Numbered from the stretch's first letter, positions 24,987-34,922 are shown. The stretch: 50,191 bases of DNA from Bacillus massilioanorexius (GCF_902374955.1 NZ_CABKRX010000027.1:1-50191); one strand, 5' to 3'. The notes: generated by a model not told the origin, from the letters alone. Numbers and translations are program-made.

Positions 24987-25025
24987 GACGAGTTTTAGAA
25001 CTAGTCCATTATTTTAAAACTCGTC
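24987..25025. repeat. Inverted repeat at the rqcP 3' end
   Basis: Perfect 11-bp arms, GACGAGTTTTA and TAAAACTCGTC, with a 17-nt loop. One arm covers the last codons and stop of rqcP. There is no T-run after it on the minus strand, so it may be an RNA stabiliser or attenuator rather than a full terminator. Confidence 0.55.
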
Positions 25026-25283
25026 TTGTTGGATTTTCTCTTCTTTTACAATAGTATACATTGCCGCTGCATCTTCTTTTTTAACTGTTTCTTGAAGCTT
25101 TTCAATTCTTACAGTAACAAGCTTTTGTCCAAATTGAATAAACAGCTTATCTCCTACCTTTACAGTAGAACTAGCCTTTGCTTGACTACCATTTATATAA
25201 ATTCTACCTTTATCCGCAACTTCTTTTGCTAACGTTCTTCTCTTAATCAATCGAGAAACTTTTAAAAACTTATCTAATCTCAT
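25014..25283 (-). CDS. rqcP: RqcP, S4-domain ribosome quality-control factor
   Basis: An 89-aa S4-domain protein (MRLDKFLKVSRLIKRRTLAKEVADKG; only MRLDKFLKVSRLIKRR is quoted as motif). In B. subtilis YabO/RqcP works with RqcH on stalled 50S subunits to add C-terminal alanine tails. IYINGSQAKASSTVKVGD is the second conserved part. It lies 17 bp after yabN. Confidence 0.93.
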   Translation of the reverse strand: MRLDKFLKVSRLIKRRTLAKEVADKGRIYINGSQAKASSTVKVGDKLFIQFGQKLVTVRIEKLQETVKKEDAAAMYTIVKEEKIQQDEF

Positions 25284-25300
25284 TCCGACTCTCTCCCTTT

Positions 25301-26773
25301 TTACAATCCTTTTTTCTTTGCTTCATTCCAGAAATGATCTAATTGCTCTAACGAACATTCTTCAAACGATTTATGCTTTTCTTGTAAACAAGATTCAATA
25401 TATTTAAAACGACGTGAGAACTTTTCATTGGTGGCATAAAGTGCTTCTTCTGGATACATATCATAAAAACGCGCAATATTTACGATAGCAAATAGAATAT
25501 CACCGTACTCAGCTCGTATTTTTTTGATATTTGAACCCATTTTTACTTCTTCTTTAAATTCCTGAATCTCTTCAAGTACCTTTTCCCAGGCCGATTCCAC
25601 TTCAGTCCAATCAAACCCTACTTTTGCTGCTCTTTTTTGATATTCATAAGCAATCAATAATTGTGGTAACGATTTTTCAACACCATCTAATAATGAGGTT
25701 TTCTCAGAAGCTTCCTTACCCTTTTCAGACTTTTTGATTTCATCCCATTTCACCTTTACATCATCTGCGCTTGAAACCGTTACGTCGCCAAATACATGTG
25801 GATGGCGTCGAATCATCTTGTCAGACAATTCTTCAATAACATCTTCAATAGTAAACATTCCTTCATCTTCACCGATTTGAGCATGAAGTAATACTTGTAA
25901 TAGAAGATCACCTAATTCGCCAATCATCCCATCTATATCATCTTCATTAATGGCATCAATCAATTCATATGCTTCTTCCAACACATATTTTTTTAAACTT
26001 TCATGTGTTTGTTTTTGATCCCAAGGGCAACCATCTGGTCCTCTCAATTGAGCGATAATTTTACGCAATTGAAAGAACTCTTTGTTTAGCATCTCTTCAT
26101 CTTTGACAGGTGGTACATAGACAGAAGTTAAATTACTTAAACCAGCTTCACGATCTAATTCATAAAGCGGTAACCATTTAACGACCTCTTCCGAACTACC
26201 CGCTGCCGTCACAAGAGCGATTTGAAATTCATCTGGATATTTTTCCATAAGCGTTAGTTTTACATCTGAAGCTGTAAAAACATCATATACTTGTCCAATA
26301 ATCAAATGCTGATTCATTTGCACTTGATCTTTTTTTAAATCTGTACCATCGAGAAGCTGAAATCCTTCAATTGGATCTATTTTTACAGCTTGAAAAAGGG
26401 CATCTAAAAAGCTCTGTCCCCCTTCAATAGATAGGTCATATGAGTGACTAAGTTGCTTTTCTATTAATAGTTGAACAGTTTTTTCCGCTACCATTGGATG
26501 ACCTGGAACCGTATAAAGTACATCTTTTTCATTGGCTAACTTTATTAACGTATCAACAATCTCTTCATATACTTCAGCAAAAGCATCGTGTTTCTCATAA
26601 ACATTATCAAAACTTATAAATTCCATACCTTCTTGCTGTAATTCTTGAATTACTGGATGATCTATTGTTCTCGTATAGCACATCCCAGCCGACTTCAATT
26701 TTTTATATATACCAAACGGAAGCTGGTCCAGATTACCAGCACCTAACCCCATCACAACAATTTTATTACTCAT
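25301..26773 (-). CDS. yabN: YabN: tetrapyrrole methylase-like and MazG fusion
   Basis: Two domains. Residues 1-220 resemble the SAM-dependent tetrapyrrole methylase fold (VVMGLGAGNLDQLPFG, VPGHPMVAEKTV). Residues about 235-490 are a MazG nucleotide pyrophosphohydrolase: LRGPDGCPWDQKQTHESL, the metal-binding EEAYELIDAI with downstream GELGDLLLQVLLHA, and a repeated MazG-like helical half. MazG domains hydrolyse NTPs to NMP and PPi. The N-terminal domain's substrate is unknown. The 490 aa match B. subtilis YabN. It follows yabM and precedes rqcP. Confidence 0.95.
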   Translation of the reverse strand: MSNKIVVMGLGAGNLDQLPFGIYKKLKSAGMCYTRTIDHPVIQELQQEGMEFISFDNVYEKHDAFAEVYEEIVDTLIKLANEKDVLYTVPGHPMVAEKTVQLLIEKQLSHSYDLSIEGGQSFLDALFQAVKIDPIEGFQLLDGTDLKKDQVQMNQHLIIGQVYDVFTASDVKLTLMEKYPDEFQIALVTAAGSSEEVVKWLPLYELDREAGLSNLTSVYVPPVKDEEMLNKEFFQLRKIIAQLRGPDGCPWDQKQTHESLKKYVLEEAYELIDAINEDDIDGMIGELGDLLLQVLLHAQIGEDEGMFTIEDVIEELSDKMIRRHPHVFGDVTVSSADDVKVKWDEIKKSEKGKEASEKTSLLDGVEKSLPQLLIAYEYQKRAAKVGFDWTEVESAWEKVLEEIQEFKEEVKMGSNIKKIRAEYGDILFAIVNIARFYDMYPEEALYATNEKFSRRFKYIESCLQEKHKSFEECSLEQLDHFWNEAKKKGL

Positions 26774-26875
26774 ATAAAAAACTCCTATTTGTTTTTTGAT
26801 AAGCTCTGTTAGCTTTATTGTCGCTTGTTTAACAAAGCTTTTTGAAAATCATATTCCTAGCAATCGAAATAAAAT

Positions 26876-28534
26876 CTAGCGCCGATTAGGTGGTAAAAAT
26901 TTTGACAGTTTACTTCCTAAAGGCAGCAAAGATAATTCCTCTCTTGTAAACATCCCATTTCTAATAATAATCATCATATAAATAAAGGCTCCAACACTTA
27001 CAGATATCAATACTTGAATAACAGACAGGATACGAATGTGATCTATGTAACCGTGCATAATCGTAAATACTTGATCAATTACAAGTAACACTAATGTCAT
27101 TCCAATGGATGATACAATTGTTAATATAATTGTTTTTGACTGAAAAATAGACTTTTTATATATTATTTTCATCATAATCCATAAAAGAAGAGCCATTACG
27201 AAAAATGCTGCAGTTGTAGATATGGCTGCACCCATAATATACAGTTTCGGTATCAACAACATCATTAAGAGAAACTTCACTAGTAATCCAATAGCAATAA
27301 TAACAATCGATATAAAAGGACGCTCTAAACTTTGAAGAATAAAAATCCCCGTCATAAGTAACGAGCAGAAAAAAATCGATAATACGAGTATGGCTAATTC
27401 TTGACTTCCTTTTGAATTCTCAAACAATGTAATGTTCATTGGTTCAATAATAAAAAAGAGACCTACGGCAGCAGCCATACCTAACATTAAACTTAATCGA
27501 AAAGAAAGTTCCGTATAATATCTAATACTTTCTAGGTTTTGTTGCTGCTTATACTTTGAAATAAGTGGTACAATCGTCAACGACAAGGAAATCGTAGCAG
27601 CAGTTCCTAAGTGTAATAAAGGTTGACCTCGGTCATAAACACCTTTCCATTCCTTCGCCTCAGTCATTTCCATTCCAGAGTCAGTCAATAACGGGTATAG
27701 TATTAAGGCATCCATAAACTGAATAAACACTAATATTAACGATGAAATACTAAAAATAATACCTTGTATAATAATTTTCTTAGATAGTGGAATAATAACT
27801 TTTTTTATTCTTAAGCTATCAAATGCAATAACCTTTTTATTCTTTCTCTTTTTTACATAATATGAAATTAATACGATACTACTAACCAAACTTCCTAAAA
27901 CAGATCCGATAAATGCTCCTTCAGCTACTTCATACAATGAAAGACCGTAGCTATAAAAAAGAAAAGAAGCAATTAAAATACAACCAACTCGTACTGATTG
28001 CTCAGTCACCTGCGAGACAGCTGTTGGAATCATTTCTCCGTCACTTTGAAACAATCCCTTTAACACAGACAAAACAGGCATGAATAAAAAAGAAAAGGCA
28101 ATAAATTGAATTGATTTCACTAACATATGATCATTCATGAGGTCTGCTATAAAATATGCCCCAAAAAACAGGCATGAAAACATGAAAAGACTAATTACAC
28201 TAATTGAAAGCCATGAACTTGCTACAATTTCCGAACGAGTATATTCTCTTTTTACTTCTTTACTTTCAGCAATTAACTTCGAAATAATTACCGGAAATCC
28301 ATACGTAGATAAGACTAGGGCAAAAGAATAAAAAGGATACACTTGTTGATATATATAAAACCCTACATCTCCTACTACATTTTGATAAGGAATTCGGTAC
28401 AAAGCACTTAATAATTTTATAAAAACAGTAGATAGAGTTAAAATAAATGCCCCTTGAAAAAACTTTTTGGAAAGGTCGTTATTTTGAATAATTTTGCGTC
28501 CACTCCTTTCCATTCCAATAGATTCTTTTCGCAA
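26876..28534 (-). CDS. yabM: YabM, SpoVB/MurJ-like polysaccharide flippase
   Basis: Polytopic membrane protein of the MOP/PST superfamily with about 14 hydrophobic helices, resembling SpoVB and YtgP. It probably flips a lipid-linked cell-wall or polysaccharide precursor. The N-terminal helix with IKLLSALYRIPYQNVVGDVG is the conserved part. The start is uncertain: the open frame begins at a TTG (28532-28534) that lies 3 nt past a TATAAT and has no ribosome site. The good site AAAGGAG is 10 nt before an ATT (codons I-I-Q-N-N) and no ATG, GTG or TTG follows in frame for many codons. The listed span is the maximal frame. Confidence 0.88.
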   Translation of the reverse strand: MRKESIGMERSGRKIIQNNDLSKKFFQGAFILTLSTVFIKLLSALYRIPYQNVVGDVGFYIYQQVYPFYSFALVLSTYGFPVIISKLIAESKEVKREYTRSEIVASSWLSISVISLFMFSCLFFGAYFIADLMNDHMLVKSIQFIAFSFLFMPVLSVLKGLFQSDGEMIPTAVSQVTEQSVRVGCILIASFLFYSYGLSLYEVAEGAFIGSVLGSLVSSIVLISYYVKKRKNKKVIAFDSLRIKKVIIPLSKKIIIQGIIFSISSLILVFIQFMDALILYPLLTDSGMEMTEAKEWKGVYDRGQPLLHLGTAATISLSLTIVPLISKYKQQQNLESIRYYTELSFRLSLMLGMAAAVGLFFIIEPMNITLFENSKGSQELAILVLSIFFCSLLMTGIFILQSLERPFISIVIIAIGLLVKFLLMMLLIPKLYIMGAAISTTAAFFVMALLLWIMMKIIYKKSIFQSKTIILTIVSSIGMTLVLLVIDQVFTIMHGYIDHIRILSVIQVLISVSVGAFIYMMIIIRNGMFTREELSLLPLGSKLSKFLPPNRR

Positions 28535-28683
28535 GTATTATATCATATCCCTTTATTCTCATATTTTAATACAAATACATGTTTTTTCACTTTAAAGAAA
28601 CAGACAATGCCATCTTTCTCTAACTTCTATTCTCGAAAAAAGAAGGACTCCTATCACTTTCCCAATTCAAAATTTTCTATAAC

Positions 28684-28708
28684 AAAAAAAGGGCAGCATC
28701 TGCTACCC
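28684..28708 (-). terminator. spoVT terminator
   Basis: The stem GGGTAGC / GCTGCCC is followed by seven T residues on the minus strand, about 20 bp past the spoVT stop. Confidence 0.87.
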
Positions 28709-28729
28709 ATCTCTTGTATGTTTAAATTA

Positions 28730-29266
28730 TTAAGATTCCATTTGACGAGCAAGGAATCCTGCAGCTGTTTCAACGGCTTTACGCTCTACTTCTCCCAAAG
28801 TACCTTCTTTAGAGAAGATAACTACTGCACCAATTGGATCTCCGTTCGCTACGATTGGAGCAATTGTATAAGATTGAATTTCTTCAGTAAAACCGTCCAC
28901 TAAAGAAATTTGCGCTTTTTGCGTTTCTAAAATCGGATTGCGATCTTCCATTGTGCTTTCTAATAAATCACTGATACTACGATTTAAATAGTCTTTTTTA
29001 GATCCACCTGCAACAGTGATATATGTATCTCTATCACAAATTAGAACTGGATTACCTAAGCTATCGAATAATGCCTCAGCATATTCCTTAGCAAAATCAC
29101 TTAACTCACTAATAGGAGAATATTTTTTTAAGATAACTTCTCCGTCGCGATCAACAAAAATTTCTAATGGATCTCCTTCACGTATACGAAGTGTTCTACG
29201 GATTTCTTTAGGGATGACTACTCGTCCAAGATCATCTATACGACGTACAATTCCAGTTGCTTTCAT
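28730..29266 (-). CDS. spoVT: Stage V sporulation regulator SpoVT
   Basis: AbrB-family transcription factor of the forespore that tunes sigma-G genes. The N-terminal swapped-hairpin DNA-binding domain (GIVRRIDDLGRVVIPKEIRR) is followed by EGDPLEIFVD. The C-terminal GAF-like domain occupies about residues 55-178. The 178 aa are full length. A perfect palindrome lies about 50 bp upstream. The window holds a second member of the same DNA-binding fold, abrB, at its right end. Confidence 0.96.
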   Translation of the reverse strand: MKATGIVRRIDDLGRVVIPKEIRRTLRIREGDPLEIFVDRDGEVILKKYSPISELSDFAKEYAEALFDSLGNPVLICDRDTYITVAGGSKKDYLNRSISDLLESTMEDRNPILETQKAQISLVDGFTEEIQSYTIAPIVANGDPIGAVVIFSKEGTLGEVERKAVETAAGFLARQMES

Positions 29267-29311
29267 CTAATGTTGCCTCTCTTTCCAATATTGAATTTCA
29301 TTACAATACCC

Positions 29312-29328
29312 TATGCTACACTAGCATA
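29312..29328. promoter_or_regulatory. 17-bp palindrome upstream of spoVT
   Basis: TATGCTA-CAC-TAGCATA is an exact inverted repeat 46 bp before the spoVT start. It could be an operator overlapping the spoVT promoter. SpoVT is known to act on its own gene in B. subtilis, but a link to this palindrome is inference. Confidence 0.45.
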
Positions 29329-29452
29329 AATAACCGTATTGAACTTAGTATTTTTTAATCCCGTAAGTTCTATTCACCCTTCAAATATTTTCTTACTATA
29401 TTTTTCCCCTACGTATATTTCAACATGAATTTGTTCTCAGTGCAACCAAAAT

Positions 29453-32400
29453 TTATGAATTTTGGTTGACTTTATCTTTTTTTACATGCTCAAGCCCTTT
29501 AACCAAAGCTTCAACATTGCTCAACCATTGACTCGTTTCCATATTTTTAATTGGCAATGCAATTTTCAGTTTACTTCCTTCCATACCTAACCCTGTTCTT
29601 CTTTCAATTTGGCTCGTTAATTGAAACACTTTTGAGCCATCAATATTTTTACTTGCACTTTCTGTAATGAGCACAATAACTTCATTCTTTTGATGTTTGA
29701 TGGATTCAGCATGAGCTGCTAGAGAGTACACCTTAATGAAAGCGACATTAAACAAGTATTCTACCTCTTTTGGATAATCACCAAAACGGTCTATAATCTC
29801 TTCTTTTAGATCCGTTATTTCTTCTACTGAAGTTAGTGCTCTAAACCTTTTATACATTTCAATTTTTTGATTTCCATCTGAAATATAGCTATCTGGAATA
29901 TAAGCGTCAATTTGCATATCTATTTCAACATGCTGTTCCACTTCAATTGGTTTATCAGTCATTCTTTGATCAATGGCTTCTTTTAACATTTGAGAATATA
30001 AATCAAAACCAACTGAATCAATAAATCCATGCTGCTCTGCTCCAAGAAGATTACCTGCCCCTCTTATCGATAAATCGCGCATAGCAATTTTGAAACCAGA
30101 ACCTAATTCTGTAAATTCTTTAATTGCTTGCAATCTCTTCTCAGCTACTTCCGTTAATACTTTATCTTTACGATACGTAAAATACGCATAAGCTACTCGA
30201 TTTGAACGGCCAACACGCCCACGTAATTGATAAAGCTGGGAAAGTCCCATTTTATCAGCATCATGTACAATTAATGTATTAACGTTTGGAATATCTACTC
30301 CCGTTTCAATGATGGTTGTACTAACTAATACATCATATTCCCCTTCAAGGAAACCAATCATAACCGTTTCTAACTCCTGCTCCGACATTCTGCCATGAGC
30401 ATGAGCTACTCGGGCATCAGGTACAAGCAAAGAAATCTCTTCCGCCTTTCTTGCAATATCTTCTACTCTGTTATATAGGAAATAAACCTGTCCATCTCTA
30501 GCAAGTTCTCTTTCAATTGCCTCACGAACAAGTATTCCATTATACTCCATAACATACGTTTGTACCGGGAATCGATTTTCTGGAGGTGTCTCAATGACAG
30601 ACAAGTCCCTTACTCCTAGCATAGACATATGCAATGTTCGTGGAATCGGTGTAGCTGTTAATGTTAATACGTCAATATGCGCTTTTAACTGTTTAATTTT
30701 TTCTTTATGAGTAACGCCAAAACGTTGTTCTTCATCGATGATTAATAATCCTAAATCATGATATTGCACATCTTTTGATAACAATCGATGCGTTCCTACC
30801 ACTATATCAACAGTTCCTGCTTTTAAACCTTTTAATGTTTCTGTTTGTTGCTTTCTTGTTTTAAATCGATTTAAAAGACCTATAGTAATCGGAAAATCTT
30901 GAAATCTCTCACGCAACGTATCACAATGTTGCTGAGCTAAAATAGTAGTAGGTACTAGAAAAGCAACTTGCTTTCCATCTGCTATTGCTTTAAATGCTGC
31001 ACGAATCGCAACTTCTGTTTTACCATACCCTACATCTCCACAAAGCAATCGATCCATTGGTCTTTCACGTTCCATGTCTTTTTTAATTTCAACGATAGAA
31101 CGCAATTGATCTTCCGTTTCTTTATACGCAAATGAATCTTCAAACTCACGTTGCATATCACCATCAGGAGAAAATGCGTAACCTTTAGATGCTTCACGTT
31201 CTGCATACAATTTAATTAAATCATCCGCGATATTTTGAACAGAGGATTGAACTTTATTTTTTACTCGCTTCCAATCGCTACCGCCTAATTTATAAAGCTT
31301 CGGTTCTTTCCCTTCTGAAGCAACATATTTTTGAATCAATTCAATTTGTTCAACTGGAACATATAGCTGATCAGAACCCTGGTATCTAATATTTAGATAA
31401 TCTTTGTGAACACCGTTAATATCTAATGTCTCAATTCCTAAATATTTACCAATACCATGATTAACGTGTACTACATAATCGCCAACTTTTAGTTCCGAAT
31501 AGCTTTTAATACGTTCCGCATTCGATATTTTTTGTCTTCTTGTAGTCTTTTTGTTTTTTTATTAAATAGCTCTTGCTCAGTAATAACGGCTAATTTTTGC
31601 ATTGGCAATTCGAAGCCAGCATGTAAATTTCCTCTAGCAATCTGTACTTTACCGTCTAAAATATTGCTATCGCCTTTCAGTTCGACAGCTTCAACATCAT
31701 AGTCCTCTAAAACTCGTCGTAATTTTGACATTCGTTCTTCATCAGGACCTAAAATGACAACTGAAAATTTACTTTTTTTCCACCGCTCTACTTCAGATTT
31801 AAATACATTCATTTGCCCATGAAAATTTTGCATCTGCTTACATGTTACATTAATAATATTTTGTGGATTCGTATGTGGAACATGTCTCAAAAACAATGAT
31901 AAATAAACCATCTTTTTATGGGATGATGTCATCAAATCTTGAAAACTATAAGCTAGTTGAACATCATGAATAATTTCACCTTCACTTAACAAGTTGGTAA
32001 ACCATTCAAGTTCTTCCTTTTCGAGAGATGAAGCAATTTCCTGAATGCGACTGATTTCATCCAGAAATACCAATCCACCTTCAGGTAAATAATCTAGTAA
32101 ACTAGCTGGCTTTTCATAAGCCAAACTGATATATTTAAAAACCTCATCTAATTTAACACCTGTTCGAAGCTTCTCTATCTCCATACCAATGTTTTGTGTT
32201 AATGCGTTTTGTGTTTTTTCGTTTTTTACTTTATTTAAACTTTCACGCAAACCTTCTTCTAGCAAAGAAGACATTCGACCAATATGAGATGACTCTAATA
32301 ATATCTCTGCTGCCGGACCAATAGTAACAGAGTTAACTTTCTCCAAAGATTTTTGATCTTCAATTACGAATGTTCTTATTGAATCTACCTCTGAATCAAA

Positions 32401-32988
32401 TAATTCAATACGTATTGGTTTACTTTCCGTTAAAGGATAAATATCAATAATTCCTCCACGCAAACTAAATTCACCTGGCGATGACACCATTTCAGTTCTT
32501 GTATAGCCCATTAAAATGAAATTTTGAATAGTTTGTTCTAAATTAATTTCATCTTCAACTTTGAATGTAAGCTGATACTTATTCCACAATGGCTTTGGAG
32601 GTAATAGTTTTCGAAAACCTCCCATTGGAGCAATTACAATACCTGTTTTACCTTTAGACCAATAATTCAAGACTTCAATACGCTGTGCTCGTAATTCAGG
32701 ACTCGCAATACTTAGTTCGGCAGCTATTAATTCATTTGCTGGATATAGTAAGACATCTTCTTCAGATATAAAGCTTGTTAGATCTTCATATAATTTTTGC
32801 GCCTGTAACAAATTATATGTAACAACTAATATTGATCGTTTTGTTTTCTTATAGACAGACGCAATTAACATAGCTCTTGAAGAACCTGATAGTCCTGCCA
32901 CCAATTGCTCTCGAAGACCCTCGTCTACGCCATTTAAGATAGATTGTACGTCCTCATTTTGCAGAAAAACTTGGTTTAGTGCATTCAT
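29453..32988 (-). pseudogene. mfd: mfd (transcription-repair coupling factor) with a -1 frameshift
   Basis: Mfd displaces stalled RNA polymerase and recruits UvrA. The N-terminal frame (31489-32988, 499 aa) encodes the UvrB-like domains and ends out of frame after ELFNKKTKR. The C-terminal frame (open from about 31560 down to 29453) encodes the RNA polymerase interaction domain (ELKVGDYVVHVNHGIGKYLG) and the translocase (CGDVGYGKTEVAIRAAFKA, DEEQRFGV, GRVGRSNRVAYAYF). The C-terminal TRCF domain follows. Adding one A to the A7 run (T7 at 31554-31560 on the plus strand) rejoins the frames into about 1178 aa, the normal length. All else is conserved, so a sequencing error or a very recent mutation is likely. 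Without correction, the first product has UvrA-binding parts but no motor. Confidence 0.9.
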
Positions 32989-33174
32989 ATCCTATCCTCC
33001 CTTGTAACAAATCTATATTTAGTATTCTTTTTATACTTTTCATTTACTTTCTTCCTAACATTATTTAAAGTGACACTTCCATCAGCGGAGGTTTACGATC
33101 ATCTTCTACTTATGAGTAGTTATCTATCTTCAGTAGGCTGCCAATTATCTTTATAATGGCAATTATACAAATGG

Positions 33175-33201
33175 AAAAATGCTTTGGATAATGTCCAAAG
33201 C
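33175..33201 (-). terminator. fin terminator
   Basis: The perfect stem GCTTTGG / CCAAAGC with a 7-nt loop, followed by ATTTTTCC on the minus strand, lies just past fin. The gap to mfd (32989-33174) holds no other recognised feature. Confidence 0.8.
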
Positions 33202-33207
33202 TCTTAT

Positions 33208-33438
33208 TTATTGAATAATATAATCCATACCATGAAGATGTGGGTTAGAAGCGAGTGCTTCTTCACAATCTTCGCAAATAATTTTCACATGAATATTTCC
33301 TATTGAATCATATAAAATAAAATCCTGGTATTCTTCTACCGTTAAGGCTTGAAGTCCTAGCTTTTCTATATATAATTCTTGTTTGGGAATAATCGCTAAA
33401 CATGCATTACAATGTCTACATGTATAATGTACGCTCAT
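33208..33438 (-). CDS. fin: Anti-sigma-F factor Fin
   Basis: In B. subtilis Fin (YabK) shuts off sigma-F during the switch to sigma-G in the forespore. The protein has 76 aa with the start at the ATG 33436-33438 (AAGGGG, 9-nt spacing), the usual length. Two zinc-type cysteine pairs are present, YTCRHCNAC near the N-terminus and ICEDCEEAL near residue 55, with NPHLHGMDYIIQ at the end. The frame extends 21 codons upstream without a family-like sequence. It lies between pth and mfd, as in B. subtilis. Confidence 0.9.
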   Translation of the reverse strand: MSVHYTCRHCNACLAIIPKQELYIEKLGLQALTVEEYQDFILYDSIGNIHVKIICEDCEEALASNPHLHGMDYIIQ

Positions 33439-33528
33439 ACTCTTTAACCCCTTATGTTCATTTACAGCTAGTATAAACCTGAACAAAGGTTTTTTATTCA
33501 TTTAGCATAGGATTTTTTATTATTCTAA

Positions 33529-34092
33529 TTACTTTTGATTATAGGAATTCATGACTTGTAAAAACGGTTTATCTAAAAAATCTTCACATGCCTTAACACA
33601 TTTATTCATAACGTCTTTCATTTCTACCCATTCTTCATCTTGAAACTTACCTAACACATAGTTTGTAATCGGCATAGAAACCTGAGGGCGTCCTATCCCA
33701 ATACGAATACGATTAAATTCCTGTGTTCCCATATGAGCAATTGTCGACTTAATTCCATTATGTCCGCCTGCACTACCTTTTTGACGCAAACGAATTTTTC
33801 CTACTGCTAAATCTAAATCATCATACAACACCACAAGATCTTCTATATTTATTTTATAAAAATTTATGATAGCCGAAATACTTTCACCAGATAAATTCAT
33901 ATATGTTAAAGGCTTTAGTAAAACTACTTTCTTTCCATTAACGTGACCTACACCATATAGCCCTTTGTGTTTCGCTTGATTTAAAGGAATATTCCATTCT
34001 GCAGATAATGCATCTACCACTTCAAAACCAATATTATGTCTTGTTTTTTCATATTCTTTACCTGGATTACCCAAACCGACAATTAATTTCAT
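33529..34092 (-). CDS. pth: Peptidyl-tRNA hydrolase
   Basis: Releases tRNA from peptidyl-tRNAs dropped by ribosomes (SpoVC in B. subtilis). I choose the ATG at 34090-34092 with GGAGTG upstream, giving 187 aa that begin at the family motif KLIVGLGNPGKEYEKTRHN, with the catalytic His in TRHNIGF. PLTYMNLSG, YDDLDLAVGKIRLR and GSAGGHNGIKS are all present. The longer frame adds 24 non-conserved residues. It follows ctc and precedes fin. Confidence 0.96.
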   Translation of the reverse strand: MKLIVGLGNPGKEYEKTRHNIGFEVVDALSAEWNIPLNQAKHKGLYGVGHVNGKKVVLLKPLTYMNLSGESISAIINFYKINIEDLVVLYDDLDLAVGKIRLRQKGSAGGHNGIKSTIAHMGTQEFNRIRIGIGRPQVSMPITNYVLGKFQDEEWVEMKDVMNKCVKACEDFLDKPFLQVMNSYNQK

Positions 34093-34159
34093 TATTAGCT
34101 TCACTCCAACATTGACTATCATTTTATTATAGCTTTTATATATGTATTCCTTTAACTTT

Positions 34160-34196
34160 AACAAAGACGCAACTTTTTTAAAGTTACGTCTTTGTT
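34160..34196 (-). terminator. ctc terminator
   Basis: 17-bp arms (AACAAAGACGTAACTTT on the minus strand) enclose a 3-nt loop with one mismatch or G-U pair, ending in TTTGTT. It sits between ctc and pth. Confidence 0.72.
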
Positions 34197-34242
34197 ATTA
34201 TAACATGATTAAGTTAACTTATGCTTCATTCCATTCATATGA

Positions 34243-34851
34243 TTATTCATCTAGTTGTGCATTTGTTTCAACGACTGCTTGTTCTTGTTCTAGGCTATCT
34301 TCTAAGCGTGGAGGAAGAATGGTAGCAATTACTTCGTCATCATCATGGTTAATCTTCACAGAAATTTTAGCTTTAATATCTTTAATTGTAACTGCATCAT
34401 TCATATCTAATTGCGCTATATCTACTTCAATATACTCAGGTATATCATTAGGTTTTGCAGTAACCGATACTTCATGTAAAACTTGTTGTAACATCCCACC
34501 ATGTTCAACAGCTTTTGGTTCTCCTACTAAAACTAATGATACATCTGCCTCTATATCCTTAGATAAATTTACAATTAAGAAATCAGCATGTACAAACTCA
34601 CTTTTCAGCGAATCGTACTGATATTCCGTCATCATAACATTTAATTTTTCATTATTAATATGTAATTCAATTACACCATTTCTACCAACATGTTGGATTG
34701 CTTTATGAAGATCTTTTAAACTTACCTCTATTGCTTTGCTTTCATGATTATTACCATACAATACAGCTGGTATACCACCATTTTCTCTAATTGTATGGAG
34801 ACTAGAACTTTTAAATTCTTTTCTTTCTTGTACTGATAATATATAACTCAT
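34243..34851 (-). CDS. ctc: General stress protein Ctc, ribosomal protein bL25 (TL5/Ctc form)
   Basis: Binds 5S rRNA in the ribosome; in B. subtilis it is a general-stress protein made under sigma-B. The 202 aa have the L25 domain at residues 1-92 (SSSLHTIRENGGIPAVLYGNN) and the C-terminal TL5 domain at 95-185 (VSLVLVGEPKAVEHGGMLQ), plus a variable acidic tail (QEQAVVETNAQLDE). It follows prs and has its own stress promoter. Confidence 0.95.
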   Translation of the reverse strand: MSYILSVQERKEFKSSSLHTIRENGGIPAVLYGNNHESKAIEVSLKDLHKAIQHVGRNGVIELHINNEKLNVMMTEYQYDSLKSEFVHADFLIVNLSKDIEADVSLVLVGEPKAVEHGGMLQQVLHEVSVTAKPNDIPEYIEVDIAQLDMNDAVTIKDIKAKISVKINHDDDEVIATILPPRLEDSLEQEQAVVETNAQLDE

Positions 34852-34897
34852 TATTTAACGCACTCCCTATCCTCAAATTTAATAACACTTTAATCCT

Positions 34898-34922
34898 TTT
34901 CCCTTTCATCTGTCGCTTAAAC
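34898..34922 (-). promoter_or_regulatory. sigma-B-type promoter of ctc
   Basis: On the minus strand, GTTTAA (34917-34922), a 13-bp spacer and GGGAAA (34898-34903), against the consensus GTTTAA and GGGTAT. It lies 47 bp before ctc, a classic sigma-B target. The -35 and spacer are right; the -10 has two mismatches. Confidence 0.65.

Noticed and set aside
31548..31560. Programmed ribosomal frameshift as the normal mode of mfd expression
   Set aside because: The A-run could support a -1 slip, but no stimulatory stem or upstream Shine-Dalgarno-like element was seen, and Mfd is a single frame in the Bacillus homologues I know.
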